NCBI GenBank assembly: GCA_001986395.2
Contig: MQVO02000007.1
Location: 62,001-126,000 of the forward strand
Direction: 5' to 3'
Length of the DNA stretch: 64,000 bases
Origin: Irpex lacteus
Taxonomy: Eukaryota; Basidiomycota; Agaricomycetes; Polyporales; Irpicaceae
The notes under the pieces are model-generated. The model searched no databases. It was not told where the DNA came from and worked only from the letters and a program-made list of their open reading frames with translations. A program made the translations under genes and the position numbers. Below are positions 35,021-47,471 of this stretch, piece by piece (positions within the stretch are counted from its first letter, which is position 1; each line of letters begins with the position of its first letter).

Positions 35021-36943
35021 CCCGTGTCGAGTGGATGGACGTTGAGTATGTTACTTACTTATTAGCTGCTTACATATTGTATCTAGTGGACGCTTTGAGT
35101 CTGGGTGGATTGAACATGCTAATTGTTTGGATATCTTATTCTGTCAGGTTTCGCTGGTCACCCCAGATGTTCCTCTTGTCTACTACTCGTGGTATGTTAC
35201 CTGGCCACACTCTAACTCGAAGGAGGCCTATCCTGTAATTACGGCCGCCGCTGCAGGGCTTTTTGACTCGGGTAAGGGGTGGTGCCTGTTGTCAGGCGGG
35301 GAAGCTATAAAAGGACCCATGCGCGAGAAGAAAAGAGAGAAAAGCCAAAAAGACGGGTGGAAGTTGTAGAAGTTCGGTCAGAAGAAAGGTTATGGAGATC
35401 GGCGTGCAGTAATCTGAGGCTTAGTGGAAGAATCTAAGGGAGTCGCGATCTACGATTGGTGTATTGACGGAGATTACGACGGTTAGAGGCGACGGTTAGC
35501 TTCCGCGAAACTCTTCGACTTTCGCGCCGTTTGGTTTTGCCTTCAGGGGAAGCCAACGCTGTGGCCCAGACCTGGGACACTGGCGACAGAGTCATGATAC
35601 CATACTTACCATAGCCAGCGGAGCCAGTGCTCGTCCTCAGGCTCACCTCGGCGGTGACCGATCCTGCTGAGAAGTATTGGGTCGGTAATCTACGGGAAAT
35701 TACATGACATGAAAGATTTTCAGGAAGCTTTGTTCGGTGACAGGCGAGCATCGACATTATGGCCCATTACGAGATGGTCAGGGAGTCAGTGATATGGCTG
35801 TCTGCGGACTATGGACTGGCAGAGCTGGGGTGATGAACTTGGTCGACATGACGACTTTGGTGGGCCAATAAATCTCTGGCGTTGAGCAAACGATTCTAGA
35901 GACTGCGAAAGGGCGATTCAAGGGACATCACGCGAAAGGAGTTTAGCAAGAATAGGAGTGGTGAACGCGAAATGAAGCCTCCAGACCGCCCGCAGAGCAC
36001 GCGAAACGTTCGAATGGAACAGTGCGTGAAACACTCTGCGTGCCCCCGTCCCATTGGCAGACTTTGGCAGCGATTGGCAGCTGTTTGTGTCCTTTATTTT
36101 GTGTGCCAATCTGTGATTTTATTCTATTATTTTCTTTCTTTCCAGCTCGCTTGTTGTTCGCCACGAGGTTCGCGAGCTGGAGGGAAGTGGCCGGCACAGG
36201 CACCGATGCTTGCCATATATGGACACGCGAGCCCTTTGGCGCGGGTCGCGAAGCGCGTGACTAATTCGCCGGGTGATGCGTGGCTGTCACACTAGTCACA
36301 CTGGCGTCTGTGCAGCTCGCAACGCCTATTTTGCCCCCGCCAACGGTCTCTTTTGCGGTCATAAAATATGGAATTAGTGTGTGTGAAGTGCTGCAGTGTG
36401 GCCAGAGAGTAGACGCAATACTTGAGGAATAAACAAAGGGAGAAAGCGACGGCGAGGAGGAGAGAGGCTAAGCGACGGGCTAGGCGAGATCGAAGCGTGG
36501 GAACTCTGAAAAAGAGGGTAACCGCCTTGGACTACTTATAATATTCGCTCGTTGCGTCTTGCCACCCTCCGCCGCCAGCTCTCTTTCTAACACCGCTTGT
36601 ACTACTGCTAATCTTACACACAACTCCCCAAATTCCCCACAATCCGGTGTGTATCTTGTCTCCAAACCACCACCATCGTCTCCGCACAGTTCGCTTACCT
36701 ACTGCCCCTCCGTTCTCCGTCAAACAGCCCACAGGCCGCAGTGTAACAACATACATAGTAGACCCGGCTTAAAATCGCTGGCAGGTGTGTACTGCATGAC
36801 TTGAGTCTACTACCACCTCAATTGAACCGCTGCCATCCAGGATCTTGTGCAATTAGCTTTCGCTTTCCTACTCTACGTCAAACTCGTCAATCTGTTCTCG
36901 TTCAACTCGGACAAAAGTATAACGTCATCTATCTTCGCTCCCT
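35021..36943. other. 1.9-kb intergenic region with long Pumilio leader
   Basis: There is no supported gene. It holds a TATAAAAGG box at 35306-35314 with no convincing ORF downstream. It also holds a purine-rich patch (about 36420-36480), then a CT/CA-rich stretch (36560-36940) that probably forms the promoter and 5' leader of the Pumilio gene. A minus-strand 107-codon ORF (35434-35757) has no recognisable feature. A non-coding transcript or upstream intron is possible. Confidence 0.5.
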
Positions 36944-39900
36944 ATGAGTACTACACTGGAATCTACTACTACCAATAATCACCAGTCCTCCGACGACCGC
37001 AAGCAGAGTCCTCCTGCCTTCCTGGACCTTGCAGATTCGGTATGTCTCTCTCCCCTGTACCCGTCCATGCCACCTCTCATGCAAGCACACGTAGGCCGCG
37101 AGGTACGGTAATAATGTGTCAGACGTGACCGTTGTACGTAAAACCCCCGCTCAGGCGAATGCTGTCCGCTAACCTACCTATGCCAGCGCACCCTCAAGAA
37201 GATGGAACACGAACGCCAGAAGGTCTTGCACAGGAAGATGTTCGAGGAGCAGATGCGCATGCTGGAGCAGCAGCAGGCCCAGGAGCTTCTCACCATCGAG
37301 GGAGCAAACCTTCAACATCTGGCCGCGTCCGCCCCAACCACCCCGCCGCGCGTCAACGCGATGCTCAGCAGCGAGTATTCTCCCAACCTGAGCTCGGGGT
37401 TAGCCCACTCGTCCGTCGACGCTGAAACCCTGTCCAAGGCTGTTGGCTCTGCTGCCGACAAACGCAAGTCCGTCACGTACGCGCCTTCCGTAAATCACTC
37501 CCCCGAAGCGCACAGCAACAGCCATCAGAGCTTTGCCAGGCCTGGAGGCGCTAAGAGCATGCCGGCCAGCCGACGTGCATCTGCCAGCGAACACGACGAG
37601 GAGCTCGCTGGCCATCTGGAAAACCTTTCTCTGGTCGGAGAGCGGGCTGCCAATGGTCAGAACGTCCCGCAGTCGATCCTGCGCTCTTCCAGCGGTCGCT
37701 TCACTACTCCCGATGGTCAGACATATGCATTCAATGCCGGGATGATGCTCGATGAGCAGCTGGATCAGGAGATGAACAGTGAGTTGCAATGTTCCTATCC
37801 CAATCGCATCAGATATTCATTAGCCTCGCAGACGCCATGCGCCATCTTCCGACTTCGGATGAGGACAAGTACACCAACGGGTACGGTAATAAGGTGCGTG
37901 TTTTATGCATTTACGCTTTCGGCGTCTTGCTAATTAGCCTACAGCAGCTGTCTGCTGCTCTTGACCTCGCGGCACTGTCCCAAACCCAGCCTCGTGGCTC
38001 GTACAACGGTCGTGGTCTCGATGCCCGCGACAAGCCATCAGAATGGCCTCAGTTTAACGGCAGCCCTCGTGTTGATGCCATCAACGGACGCGGGGATCGT
38101 CGCAATGCCACTAATCCTTCTATTGCGCTTTCTTCGGCTTTGGGTGACCTCACCCCGTCCAAGGGTACCGTGTCCGGTCGGGCAACGCCCCTCCTCAACC
38201 AGCTGCCTCAAGGTCTCGTGCAGGGTATCGGTTCGCGACGTGGCTCTCCTCTTGGACTGTCGGACGGCCTCTCGATTACGACCGCGCGTTCGGTCCCGAC
38301 TACTCCTCTTCCCGGTGCTGGTCCTCCCAATGGATTGAGCAAGGGCCTCGGAACGCCTCTCTCAGCGGAGTCGCAGACTCTCAATGGTCTCCTGAGTGCT
38401 AAGAACTCGAGCCCGGTTGAGCTGCATCCTTCTCTGTCTCGAATGCCTTCTGGTCAGTACGACTCCAACTCCTTGGGCTATAACAGCATCTCCAGCGGTG
38501 GTATCGACGAGGTCAGTGGAATACGTTTGTTATCATCACTGCTGGCCATCCAACTTATCGTCTGCTTTCTAGTATGACACGGTGTACGATATGAACAACG
38601 GATTGGACAACGGTCGTTACAATGACTTTGGATATGAGAATGGGTCTCGTATGTCTGTTAGCGGAACCGCAGGATCTACTGCGTTGTATCATCATAATGG
38701 CACCAAGTACGGACTGGGAATGGGAGCGAGGCCCAATGGCGATGGCAAGATGAACGGCTTGCACGGCCCCAAGCACAAGCGTGGCGATGTTGACCGCGAG
38801 TGTAAGTCGTATAGTCCTCTAGTGGTCTCTTTTGCCAACGTCTGATTTTGTACGCAGTCAACAGATTCGCTGGCATGCGTCTCGAGGATCTTCAGGGCGA
38901 GATTCCTTCGCTTTGCAAGGATCAGCATGGTTGCCGGTACTTGCAGAAGAAGCTCGAGGAGGGTGTTCCTGAACATCGTGATATGATCTTCAGGGAGACT
39001 TTCGGTCACTTCCCTGAACTGATGATCGGTATGTCTCCCAATTCATCTCTGATTCCTCGAATTCAGTCTAACAGCTACACAGACCCCTTCGGCAACTACC
39101 TTTGCCAGAAGCTCCTCGAGTACTCGACGGACGAGCAGAGGAACCTCATCTGCGAGTCTGTCGCTCAGGACTTGGTCAACATCTCCCTGAACATGCACGG
39201 TACCCGTGCAGTGCAGAAGATGATCGACTTCTTGTCCACTCGTCGACAGGTCAGTGTTATTCGCCTCGGAGTTCTTTTTTATCCAGTTGACGGGGCGTGG
39301 TAGACTGACCGCCACTCCAATATCCAGATCCACTCGATCATCGTCGCTCTTAGCTTGCATGTCGTTGTTCTTATCAAGGATCTCAACGGTAATCATGTGA
39401 TCCAGAAGTGCTTGAACAAGTTGGTTCCTGAGGATAATCAGGTACGATGTTCTTTGTTTTGAATGGATGTAGCGGAAACTAATGGATTTGCGGTCTAGTT
39501 CATCTACAACGCGGTTGCGGCTAACTGTGTCGAGGTTGCTACTCATCGTCATGGCTGCTGCGTCCTGCAGCGTTGCATCGACCATGCTTCGGAGCCTCAG
39601 CGCATTCAACTCGTCAACGAGATCACTTACAACGCGCTGACGCTGGTTCAGGACCCATACGGCAACTACGTACGTGTTTTCATTGGCGTATGCGTGATGC
39701 TCACGGCTAACCCCTCTCGCTCCAGGTTGTCCAATATATTCTGGATCTCAATGACAACCGTTTCAGCGACGCAGTCATCAGGCAGTTCACCGGCAACGTC
39801 TGCGCGCTCTCTGTGCAGAAGTTCAGCTCGAACGTCATCGAGAAGGTATGCAACTCAATTTCCCTGGTGACGTGCAGAAGTTGATGGTGTCTCCCTCAGT

Positions 39901-40599
39901 GCATTCGTGTCGCGGAGCACAGCACGCGTAAGATTCTCATCGGTGAGCTGCTCAACCGCACCCGTCTTGAGAAGCTCCTTCGGGACTCGTATGGCAACTA
40001 TTGTGTTCAGGTATGGTTATATAGCTCTTGTCCTGTTCGTCCTTACTGACGTCACCTTGCAGACTGCCTTGGACTACGCAGAGCCCGCTCAGCGTGCTCT
40101 TCTCGTCGAGGGTATCAGGCCGGTTATTCCTCTCATCCGCAACACGCCATACGGCAAGCGCATTCAGAACAAGTTGCAGCGCGAGCAGGTTGAGGGCTTC
40201 GGCGGTGGAAGCTACCATGGTCAACCAGCTGTTGCCAACCTGGCCCTCCGGAACCCGAGCATGGGTCTTGGCGGCCACGGCGGTCATCATATGGGCCACC
40301 AAGGTCTTCATCACGGCAATCTCTCCGACAGCTACGGCGCTCCCTACTCCCTTCAAGGCGGTCTTCAGGCTCAGAACGCTCTCTCTCAGTTGCACGGTGG
40401 TCTGCATGGTATCCCCGGCTCTTCTATCGACAGCTACGTACTGCAAAACGGCTCCAATCACAGCCCTGGAATGACCCCTCCTCACACTCACGCCTCTGGT
40501 TTCGCTGCTCCCTCGGCCTACGGCAACGGCTTCCCCGCGATGGCTGTGGCCGGTGGCATGGGTGACCCCTACCAGCGCGGCTACGGCTATGGGATGTAA
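36944..40599 (+). CDS. Pumilio-family RNA-binding protein, Puf4/Mpt5 type
   Basis: The ATG at 36944 begins MSTTLESTTTNNHQ. Exon 1 ends at 37039 and exon 2 runs 37187-37778. More than ten introns were inferred, several inside the Puf repeats. A Gln/Glu-rich coiled coil (HRKMFEEQMRMLEQQQAQ) and a long disordered region precede the Pumilio homology domain (about 38867-40190). Repeat signatures in order are HGCRYLQ, FGNYLCQ, HGTRAVQ, NGNHVIQ, HGCCVLQ, YGNYVVQ, SSNVIEK and YGNYCVQ. The SNxxE of repeat 7 flanked by NYxxQ in 6 and 8 predicts a UGU core in the target RNA. The HGCCVLQ in repeat 5 is the form I recall in yeast Puf4/Mpt5. The tail is Gly/His-rich. Puf proteins repress and destabilise mRNAs through 3'UTR binding in the cytoplasm. 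Confidence 0.93.
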
Positions 40600-41320
40600 A
40601 TTCAACAATAAGGCTCATTTCAAGACAATCTTCGTAAAGCAAATCTAATATCCCCCCACATAATTCCGTCTCGCCGGAACGATACCTACTATGGCTTATG
40701 CTCTGTCTTTCCTTACGCGTTCGGGACTCAGGCACTCTAGTATATTAGCATCACCGCATTGTATTATGCCATCCGCAATCCTCGCTTTTCCTTGCTTTGA
40801 CGTTCGGTATACACTCACTCCTATACAACACCAATGCTTTTTTTTGCTTGGCACATCCACCTGTACAGAGTACCGTTTGCAATTCTCCCCCCATCTTCTA
40901 CACTTCTCGTAGATTGTTCTTATAGTATATCATCCTTGCATTATTTGTCATCTTGTAGTTATTCTGCAATCTACGCATCCGTTTTCTCCACGCGTCGTGT
41001 TGGCTGGTCTCGGGACCCGTAAGACAAGGGACATGGGGGAAATTCAACGTAACATTCATGAAGTCATGAGCTAGTACGTGGAATGCTGGCGTGAAATGAT
41101 GGCCTAGTCTCGTAAGAATCGTGAAATCACATCGGGAGGACTGAGATCACACGGAGGTTAAATGAGGCTTATTTCCTACTTGGGCAAGTCTTGTCGCGTG
41201 GCGGTGTTGCAACTTGAACTTGCAACCGCGGTTTGTTCACAACACTCAACGTCGAACGACGGCATTTGACTAGTTTGCTCACTTTTCTTAGTTCCCTCGG
41301 TATATCGCATATCGTCTGTG
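40600..41320. other. Intergenic between Pumilio and chromo-SET genes
   Basis: A 720-bp gap between tandem genes, with T-rich 3' flank of the Pumilio gene (TTTTTTT near 40837) and AT-containing 5' flank of the methyltransferase. No gene, repeat or RNA was recognised. Confidence 0.5.
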
Positions 41321-43538
41321 ATGCGTTCACGCAAAGAAGTCGTGGAGACGAGTTGGCGTGCGTCTCCGTCGCCGGAACATGCTGAATCGTCACGCGGTAG
41401 TCGCGTGGCTAGCAAGATTGTCCAGGAAGAGACCGATGCGTGGGGCAGGAAGAAGTACTATTCTCTCATACACACACTATATAAGACCTAGTGATAGCTG
41501 ATCACGATTTCACAGGTACGAGGTTCGTTGATTTGTCAATGACGGCATTCGCGGTGTGCTTTTCGAGGCCCGGACCTGACTCTACGCGATCGTTCTAGGT
41601 GCAATGGCTAACTAGCAAAGGTTCTGAGCCCACGGCTGACACAACCTGGGAATACCTACACTCTGACGATGACTTCGAACTGATCGAGGATTGGGAGGAG
41701 CGCATAACTAGGAAGAGACGGCGGCTCGCTCATAGCAGCTACGAAGTTCCAATTCCTGATAACCATGTTCCACTACATGGCTATCCGACCTTTGAAAATG
41801 CGCATGCCTTGGAACAGAAACAGAAGAGAAGTAGCAGACATCCGTTGTCTCGCTATCAGGATTGGGATGCTCTCGAGAGTGACCCATACGGGCCTTCTTC
41901 CAGTTCACCTAGCCGATCTCAAGTCCACTATTCGCAGCCAAACGACGCCCCTCTCAGCCCGGGAACAACAGTCGTGGAGCTTGAGATTCCTGAATCACCT
42001 GTCATAGAAAAGGTTAATATTGTATACCGTTGCAATCGTTCCGTTTTAGGGGGATTAACGTTGATGTCGACTTACTCAGGTAGTACGAAAGGCCAGTGAC
42101 GGTTCCGATCCTCGACCAAGAAAGAAGCAGAAGACCAGTGGTGATTCTCTGCGCAGGTCTATGTCATCTTGTTCGCTGATGACAGTGTCGATCAAAGACC
42201 CTAAAGAGACGTTATGGACACGTCTCTGTAAACAGGCTGGAGCCGCCAGCATCTCCATTGTGAATGAGTTCAACGAGGAGTTATCGCCTCCGGTTCCGGA
42301 AGGCTTTCGCTATGTAGAAGGAGATTATGCTCTTTCTAAAGGTATACCTGACCCGGATCCGGGATTTTTGGTCGCTTGCGACTGCACGGCTGGTTGCAGA
42401 GACGTCGAGGTATGTGAATGCCAAGACGCAGCAGGAGAAGACTACCACGGGCAGAAGGCATACGCCTACGATAGTCAAGTATGTAAGAGCTTCGCAGTAT
42501 TTGGTTTGTTCACGCATGGTCCGAGCTAATGCTATGAAATTAGGGTTACTACAAATTCGACCGGCCAGGGGTCATTGTCGAATGTAACCAGGTAAAGGAG
42601 TGTGCCTGATGATCTCCCGTGCCAGCTCTAATACATACATTATCAGAACTGCGCTTGCACTGTGTCCTGCCAAAATAGGGTAGCTCAGCGTCCTCGTGAT
42701 GTTCCAATCCAGGTCTTTCGTACAGAAAGTCGTGGGTGGGGTGTGCGGGCAACGGTAGATCTTCCCCGAGGCAAATTCATTGGCTTATACACTGGGTATG
42801 CTCTACTCGAGAACGCTCTTACTACTTCTAATGGCAGTTTTGCAGTCGCCTGATGTGAGAAGGCAGCACTCTCTTGAAACACGCCACGAATACTCACACG
42901 ACGACTTCCGCCGTAGATCACGCGCCAAGGCAGATAAAGTAACGGGAGAACACAAGTCCTACATTTTCGACTTAGATGCGATAGACACGGCCGAAGAAGA
43001 CCTAGACGATGCGGAAGAGTACTCCGTCGACGCGTACCATCAAGGTATGGGCCCAAGTAACGATTGTCGCTGTACTCCGACTCACTAAAACCCCCACGCC
43101 ACCAGGGAACTGGTCCCGGTTTATCAAGTATGCGCAGCCTTCGTGTCAATTACACACATACTGACTCATTTACATCAATCGATAGTCACTCCTGTGAGCC
43201 AAATATGGAAGTTCACTCTGTCGTATGGAACACTCCTCCGTCTGTAAGTGCTGCGCTTTGGATCCCTACTACACTTTTGCGTGTTCATTGCACCGCTTCT
43301 CTAATATGCTCACTCTATTTTTCGCCGCCCACTACCTTACTCCTGCGTCCTGTCACAGATGAATCGACCGTACCTGGCGTTTTTCGCCAACAGGCGCATA
43401 CCGGCATTCACGGAGCTCACGATAGACTACGACCCGAGCGCCGCAAGGGATGAGAAGGGAAAGAAGGTAGTAATAGGGAAAGACGAAAAGCGGTGTATGT
43501 GTGGCGCTGAGTCTTGTCGAGGGTATCTCGCGGTGTAG
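41321..43538 (+). CDS. Chromodomain-SET histone H3K9 methyltransferase (Clr4/SUV39 type)
   Basis: The ATG at 41321 opens [12 protein letters not shown]. Exon 1 (to 41454), a 7-nt exon 2 (41516-41522) and exon 3 (from 41599) together spell a chromodomain: [20 protein letters not shown], then [19 protein letters not shown]. Later introns: 42013-42079, 42479-42543, 42592-42646, 42796-42859, 43045-43105, 43138-43185 and 43244-43358. A Cys-rich pre-SET follows ([26 protein letters not shown]). The SET domain holds [30 protein letters not shown] (cofactor-binding NHSCxPN) and LTIDYDP. The post-SET is [12 protein letters not shown]. All three zinc-binding post-SET cysteines are present. The family methylates H3K9 and reads it through the chromodomain to spread heterochromatin. 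The 42796-42859 acceptor is the weakest junction. Confidence 0.92.
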
Positions 43539-43984
43539 CGTTTATTCTTGCACACAAGGTACATTCCGGATATATCACCCTCATACTGCAGTTATGGCAG
43601 TGCTCATGTTCTGATGCGGTGCGAGTGAAACTGAAGTAAAGGTAGGATTAAAAAGCATAACAAAACGGTTTATATACAACGTCTCTATATATGAAGGCGA
43701 CGGGAAGAGGGTATGAAGAGAGGTGCCGATGTGGGCAGGAACAATGATACAGCGTCATAAAGATGCAGATTGGCGACGAACAGGATGATGAAAAGAAAGA
43801 AAAAGAAAGAAAAAAAAGAAAGAAAAAACCCCTGGCGATGGAATTTACAGAGCGTCCGAAGATATGAAGTGAATAAAAAGATAATAAGCGTCGCATCTGT
43901 ACGCTCATGGCATAGACGGTGATCATAAGGGAAGCCATCGTAAAAAGGTGAAAGCGTTACTTAATCTTAATTGAGGGAAGTTGA
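43539..43984. other. Convergent 3' region with GAAA-rich low-complexity tract
   Basis: This 446-bp gap lies between the stops of the chromo-SET gene and the minus-strand HMG-box gene. It contains an AAAGAAAG-type purine tract at about 43793-43829. No coding potential beyond the biased composition. Confidence 0.6.
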
Positions 43985-45505
43985 CTAGGAGGAAATGTTC
44001 GAGGTATCATGATAAAATGAGGCGTAAGATCCAACTTCTGGGTCGTCTATGAGATTGAGAGACGCCGTCAAGGGGGATGGATAGTATGGCGAGTCCATAG
44101 CTGCCATGGGTGCCAGGAAGTCATTAGACCACACCAATGAAGTACCGTCGCATCCGGCGGGAGGTGTAGGGAACCCAGTGAAATAGGTGCCGCCAGCGTA
44201 TGGATTTGACGGGAAAGCACCTGGGAAAGGATGTGCGGTATTGTTCATTGGAATCGGCAAGAAGTTGGTCGCGTGCGTCGAAGGCGGCATGATTGTGCCA
44301 GTCTCGTTGAAATAAGATCGATCTGTACAAGGTGGGATATACTCGCGCGGCATCTCCATGGTGGGCAGTGATAAAGGAGAAGGCGTAGCAAAGTCGTCCA
44401 TGGGCATACCGAAGGCTAGAGCATAAGAGTTCTCGTACGGGTATGCGAGCGGTACATCGAACGCCTGAGATGATAGTTCAGCAGATGATTGAGACGATAG
44501 AAGGATGTATTGACTCACGGAGAGGTCAGAGCCACTGGAGTCCGAGGATGTCGGTGACCCAAGCGAAGGCATGGTATCCATCTGGAAGTCAGCATGGGCG
44601 ATGGGCTTCGAAGGTGGAAGGGAATGCGTTGGATAGAGAGGGCTGCGAAAGACAGTTCCTTTCAACTTCGTAGAAGATGTCGAGCGGGTGGTACGGCGAG
44701 TGGCGGGAGGTGTAACCGCAGGTTTCTTCGCGTCCTCAACGCAAGGTGAATCATCGGCAGAGCCAGAGTCGAGGTCGAGACCTTTGATCGCCTCGACGAT
44801 GTCCTTGCCTTCCTTCCCCTGCCCGAGCAGCTTCGCCACCTCGGCACAGCGCTCGATATCGCTCTTCCCATTCCGTTTGACTTTGCGTCGCCGCACAGGC
44901 TCGTTCCTGGTCAACGGAATATACTGATAGTCGGGATACAGCCTCGCGTGCTCCTTCTTCTCAGCGGCCGCTTTGTCGTACCATGGCTTCTTCTCAGCGG
45001 GGGAGAGGTTTCTCCAGCAGAACCCGATGATACGCGAGATGTGCCGATGGTCTTTCTCGAAGGTGAGTGAGGCTTTCTTCGTACGATAGTACTCGGTGCG
45101 GAAGATTATGAATGGATTACGGGGACGTCGAATGTGATCGGGTCCTCGATTGCGACGAGTGATCTTAGCTGGCTTCGGTGGTGCCGGAGGGGGAGAGGGT
45201 GTTGGTGTTGGTGCTGTTGAAGTACTGTCTGATGACGAGTAAGAATAGTGCTCGAAGCCCAGGAGAGGGCTGAGTGGCGCCACGCCAAAGGAGGCGTTTG
45301 GGACGCTGGAATGCGTCAGGGAGACGGTATACGGAGATGGTGAATTCGTGGGACTGTAATCCATAGGTGAAACGGGGGAGGGAGAAGTGGGGGATGGGGA
45401 GTGGCAACCTGAAAGGGCAGCTGCACGCATTATAATCAGTACAAGGTGACTAGTGCTGGCGCTGTGCGACTCACCTTGTACCGGAATAGATGAGGCGTTG
45501 GACAT
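43985..45505 (-). CDS. HMG-box (MATA_HMG-like) transcription factor 1
   Basis: Two exons, with intron 45421-45474 after MSNASSIPVQ. The product is about 490 residues. A Ser/Pro-rich N-terminus leads into an HMG box starting HIRRPRNPFIIFRTEYYRTK and continuing HRHISRIIGFCWRNLSPAEK, PWYDKAAAEKKEHARLYPDY. A basic stretch follows (RRRKVKRNGK), and the C-terminus is rich in Ser, Pro and aromatic residues. The RPRNxF opening and WRNLSPAEK are typical of sequence-specific fungal HMG proteins that bend DNA and control development or mating genes. In Agaricomycetes the mating-type loci are normally HD and pheromone-receptor genes, so a mating-type role is not implied. The box resembles that of the gene at 58808-60205. 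Confidence 0.88.
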   Translation of the reverse strand: MSNASSIPVQGESHSASTSHLVLIIMRAAALSGCHSPSPTSPSPVSPMDYSPTNSPSPYTVSLTHSSVPNASFGVAPLSPLLGFEHYSYSSSDSTSTAPTPTPSPPPAPPKPAKITRRNRGPDHIRRPRNPFIIFRTEYYRTKKASLTFEKDHRHISRIIGFCWRNLSPAEKKPWYDKAAAEKKEHARLYPDYQYIPLTRNEPVRRRKVKRNGKSDIERCAEVAKLLGQGKEGKDIVEAIKGLDLDSGSADDSPCVEDAKKPAVTPPATRRTTRSTSSTKLKGTVFRSPLYPTHSLPPSKPIAHADFQMDTMPSLGSPTSSDSSGSDLSVSQYILLSSQSSAELSSQAFDVPLAYPYENSYALAFGMPMDDFATPSPLSLPTMEMPREYIPPCTDRSYFNETGTIMPPSTHATNFLPIPMNNTAHPFPGAFPSNPYAGGTYFTGFPTPPAGCDGTSLVWSNDFLAPMAAMDSPYYPSPLTASLNLIDDPEVGSYASFYHDTSNISS

Positions 45506-47471
45506 ATCCCGTAGCAGATGCTATCCAGGCGTCCCAGGTATGTTTGCGTGCGCGCACCAAGGACCCACATACCGCTGGGGTTTATATCTGCAAAGTGAGG
45601 ATGCCGCAATCGTATGAAGTACAGTAGAAATCTCGATCAGACCCTGTTACTCTTCACTGTGACTTGGAAGTTGCCTCATGGCAACTTTGCCAGGTGGGAT
45701 TGATCAGGAGAGATATGAATTTGGGGTGAACGGTCCCGGGCGTATATCAGTACACAAACGCATTTGCAGTATAGGGATTGTACCGCTCGCAATTCAAGTA
45801 TCCTCGTATCGTTGTATAAGTAATTGCCGCTAACTCCGCTACCGATGTATAGCATGTAGTACGGGCGGATGCGCAAGCAGTGAGGTTGTGGGCTACGCCG
45901 AGCGGTCAGTGATGGCATAAGCTGAATACAGGTGCAGATGTGACGCACCTACATACGAAGCGGTGCCTATTCAGTGCACTGTGATTACAGATGACCACCG
46001 GGCACAATTTGCGTGATCGCAATTAGCCTCGAAGCTGGAGGCGCTGATTCAGGACCGATTGGGTAGGCGAAGGTGGCGACTGTCTGTGGTCGAGAGCAAG
46101 GACGAGATAGAGCATCGAGTGGTCATCGACATTTGATTGGATACTCAGGAGAGTGTTCCTTGACGCATGCAGAGGACTATGGCCTTTGTGCACCGTCGAT
46201 GAGCGGTCTGGGCTATGTGTTCGTCATGGCGAGTGATTATATGAAAGAAATAGTGCTGACCTCGCTATCGGTTGGATTGCCGAAAGCTTGTGGGAAATTG
46301 CATCTGGTATCACCTATTGTGCATTCTTTCCCTACGGGAGTTGGACGAGTGAACCTAAATAGTTGCCGGATGGGGAGTAGGAGGAAGGAAGAGGAACGAG
46401 TGGCACCGTGAGCGCGGAAGTATATGCCACGTGGAATCATAGATCTGGATCTTGCGGCATATCCACAGTCGCCTAAGTATTTTTACTACTCCTTACTCCC
46501 AACCTGCGAGTTCGAACTTTCTAATATCCTCTGGAGCCAAGCATTATCCCTCTCACTATCGTGCTATATATTCTACCTATTTGAAGACTTCTGACTCAAT
46601 GTACTGCATACAGTGTGCACTAGCACTGTGCTGCTATCAAGTATGCCTCCGGATGCAACGACATCTTGCAGCAATGGCTCGAGATGAAGCAAAGAAACTG
46701 ATCCACGCAATCCTGCGTTACCTCTTTATATGATTAGGCCAGAGACGCGAAATTAGCTTACATCTTCGTGAGACTATGTCAAAACCTGCCGAGTTTGTGC
46801 GAACAGGCATCTGTCACAGGCGAGTCGCTAATTTGTGCATGTTCGTCGCTGAACTGACTCCTTCCGTTCGTGTAGTCTTATAGATGTGCTGCGATGCGCG
46901 CCCATATACCGGTAGGAAGGAGGCTGCGGTTTTTGATCAGTGATTGTCTCCTGAAGGTCACTTTCAAGGGGGGTAAGGATCGTCGAAGCACTGCAATGAT
47001 CTTCTTCGAAGAGCAGCACCTGAGGTGAGCTCGCTGACGCGGTGATAGGACACATATTTTGCGCCGGCTAATCAGCTACCATCTGGTGGTTGACTGTCGT
47101 ATCGTGATCAACATTGAACGTAGTCTTCCTGAGGTAAGATGCATCTCTGCCGCTGACGATACTCTGCAAGGCACTACGAACGTTTACATTCAGTCTGCAC
47201 GGCCGACAACTCTGTCGAATGACTACCTCCATACTCAATTCTTTCTTTGTGCAGGCACGAAAAGACTCAGATACGTGATGATCTCCTTGTGAAACACATG
47301 CGGTCCAAGCTTGTATAAACCCACTCAGAGCTACAAAAAGGTGGCGTCAGTTACTTTGTCGGACTCTCAGTTCTCTTTTCTACCTCTTTCAATCACTCAC
47401 TGGGCTGGCCCCTCATTTCTGTCTTGTCGCGCCGCTCCTTGCCAGTACATTCCACGCCTACGAAATCCGAA
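45506..47471. other. 2-kb intergenic region
   Basis: This is the promoter of the minus-strand HMG gene on the left and the upstream region of the first DUF6533 gene on the right. ORFs of 60-112 codons occur on both strands, but none shows a domain, an intron-consistent extension or codon bias that I trust. No tRNA or repeat was recognised. Confidence 0.5.

Noticed and set aside
35434..35757. 107-codon minus-strand ORF between Vps38-like and Pumilio genes
   Set aside because: No recognisable motif or intron-consistent extension, with isolated low-complexity surroundings.
46073..46411. 112-codon plus-strand ORF in the 2-kb gap before the DUF6533 pair
   Set aside because: No domain and no splice continuation; length is within chance expectation.
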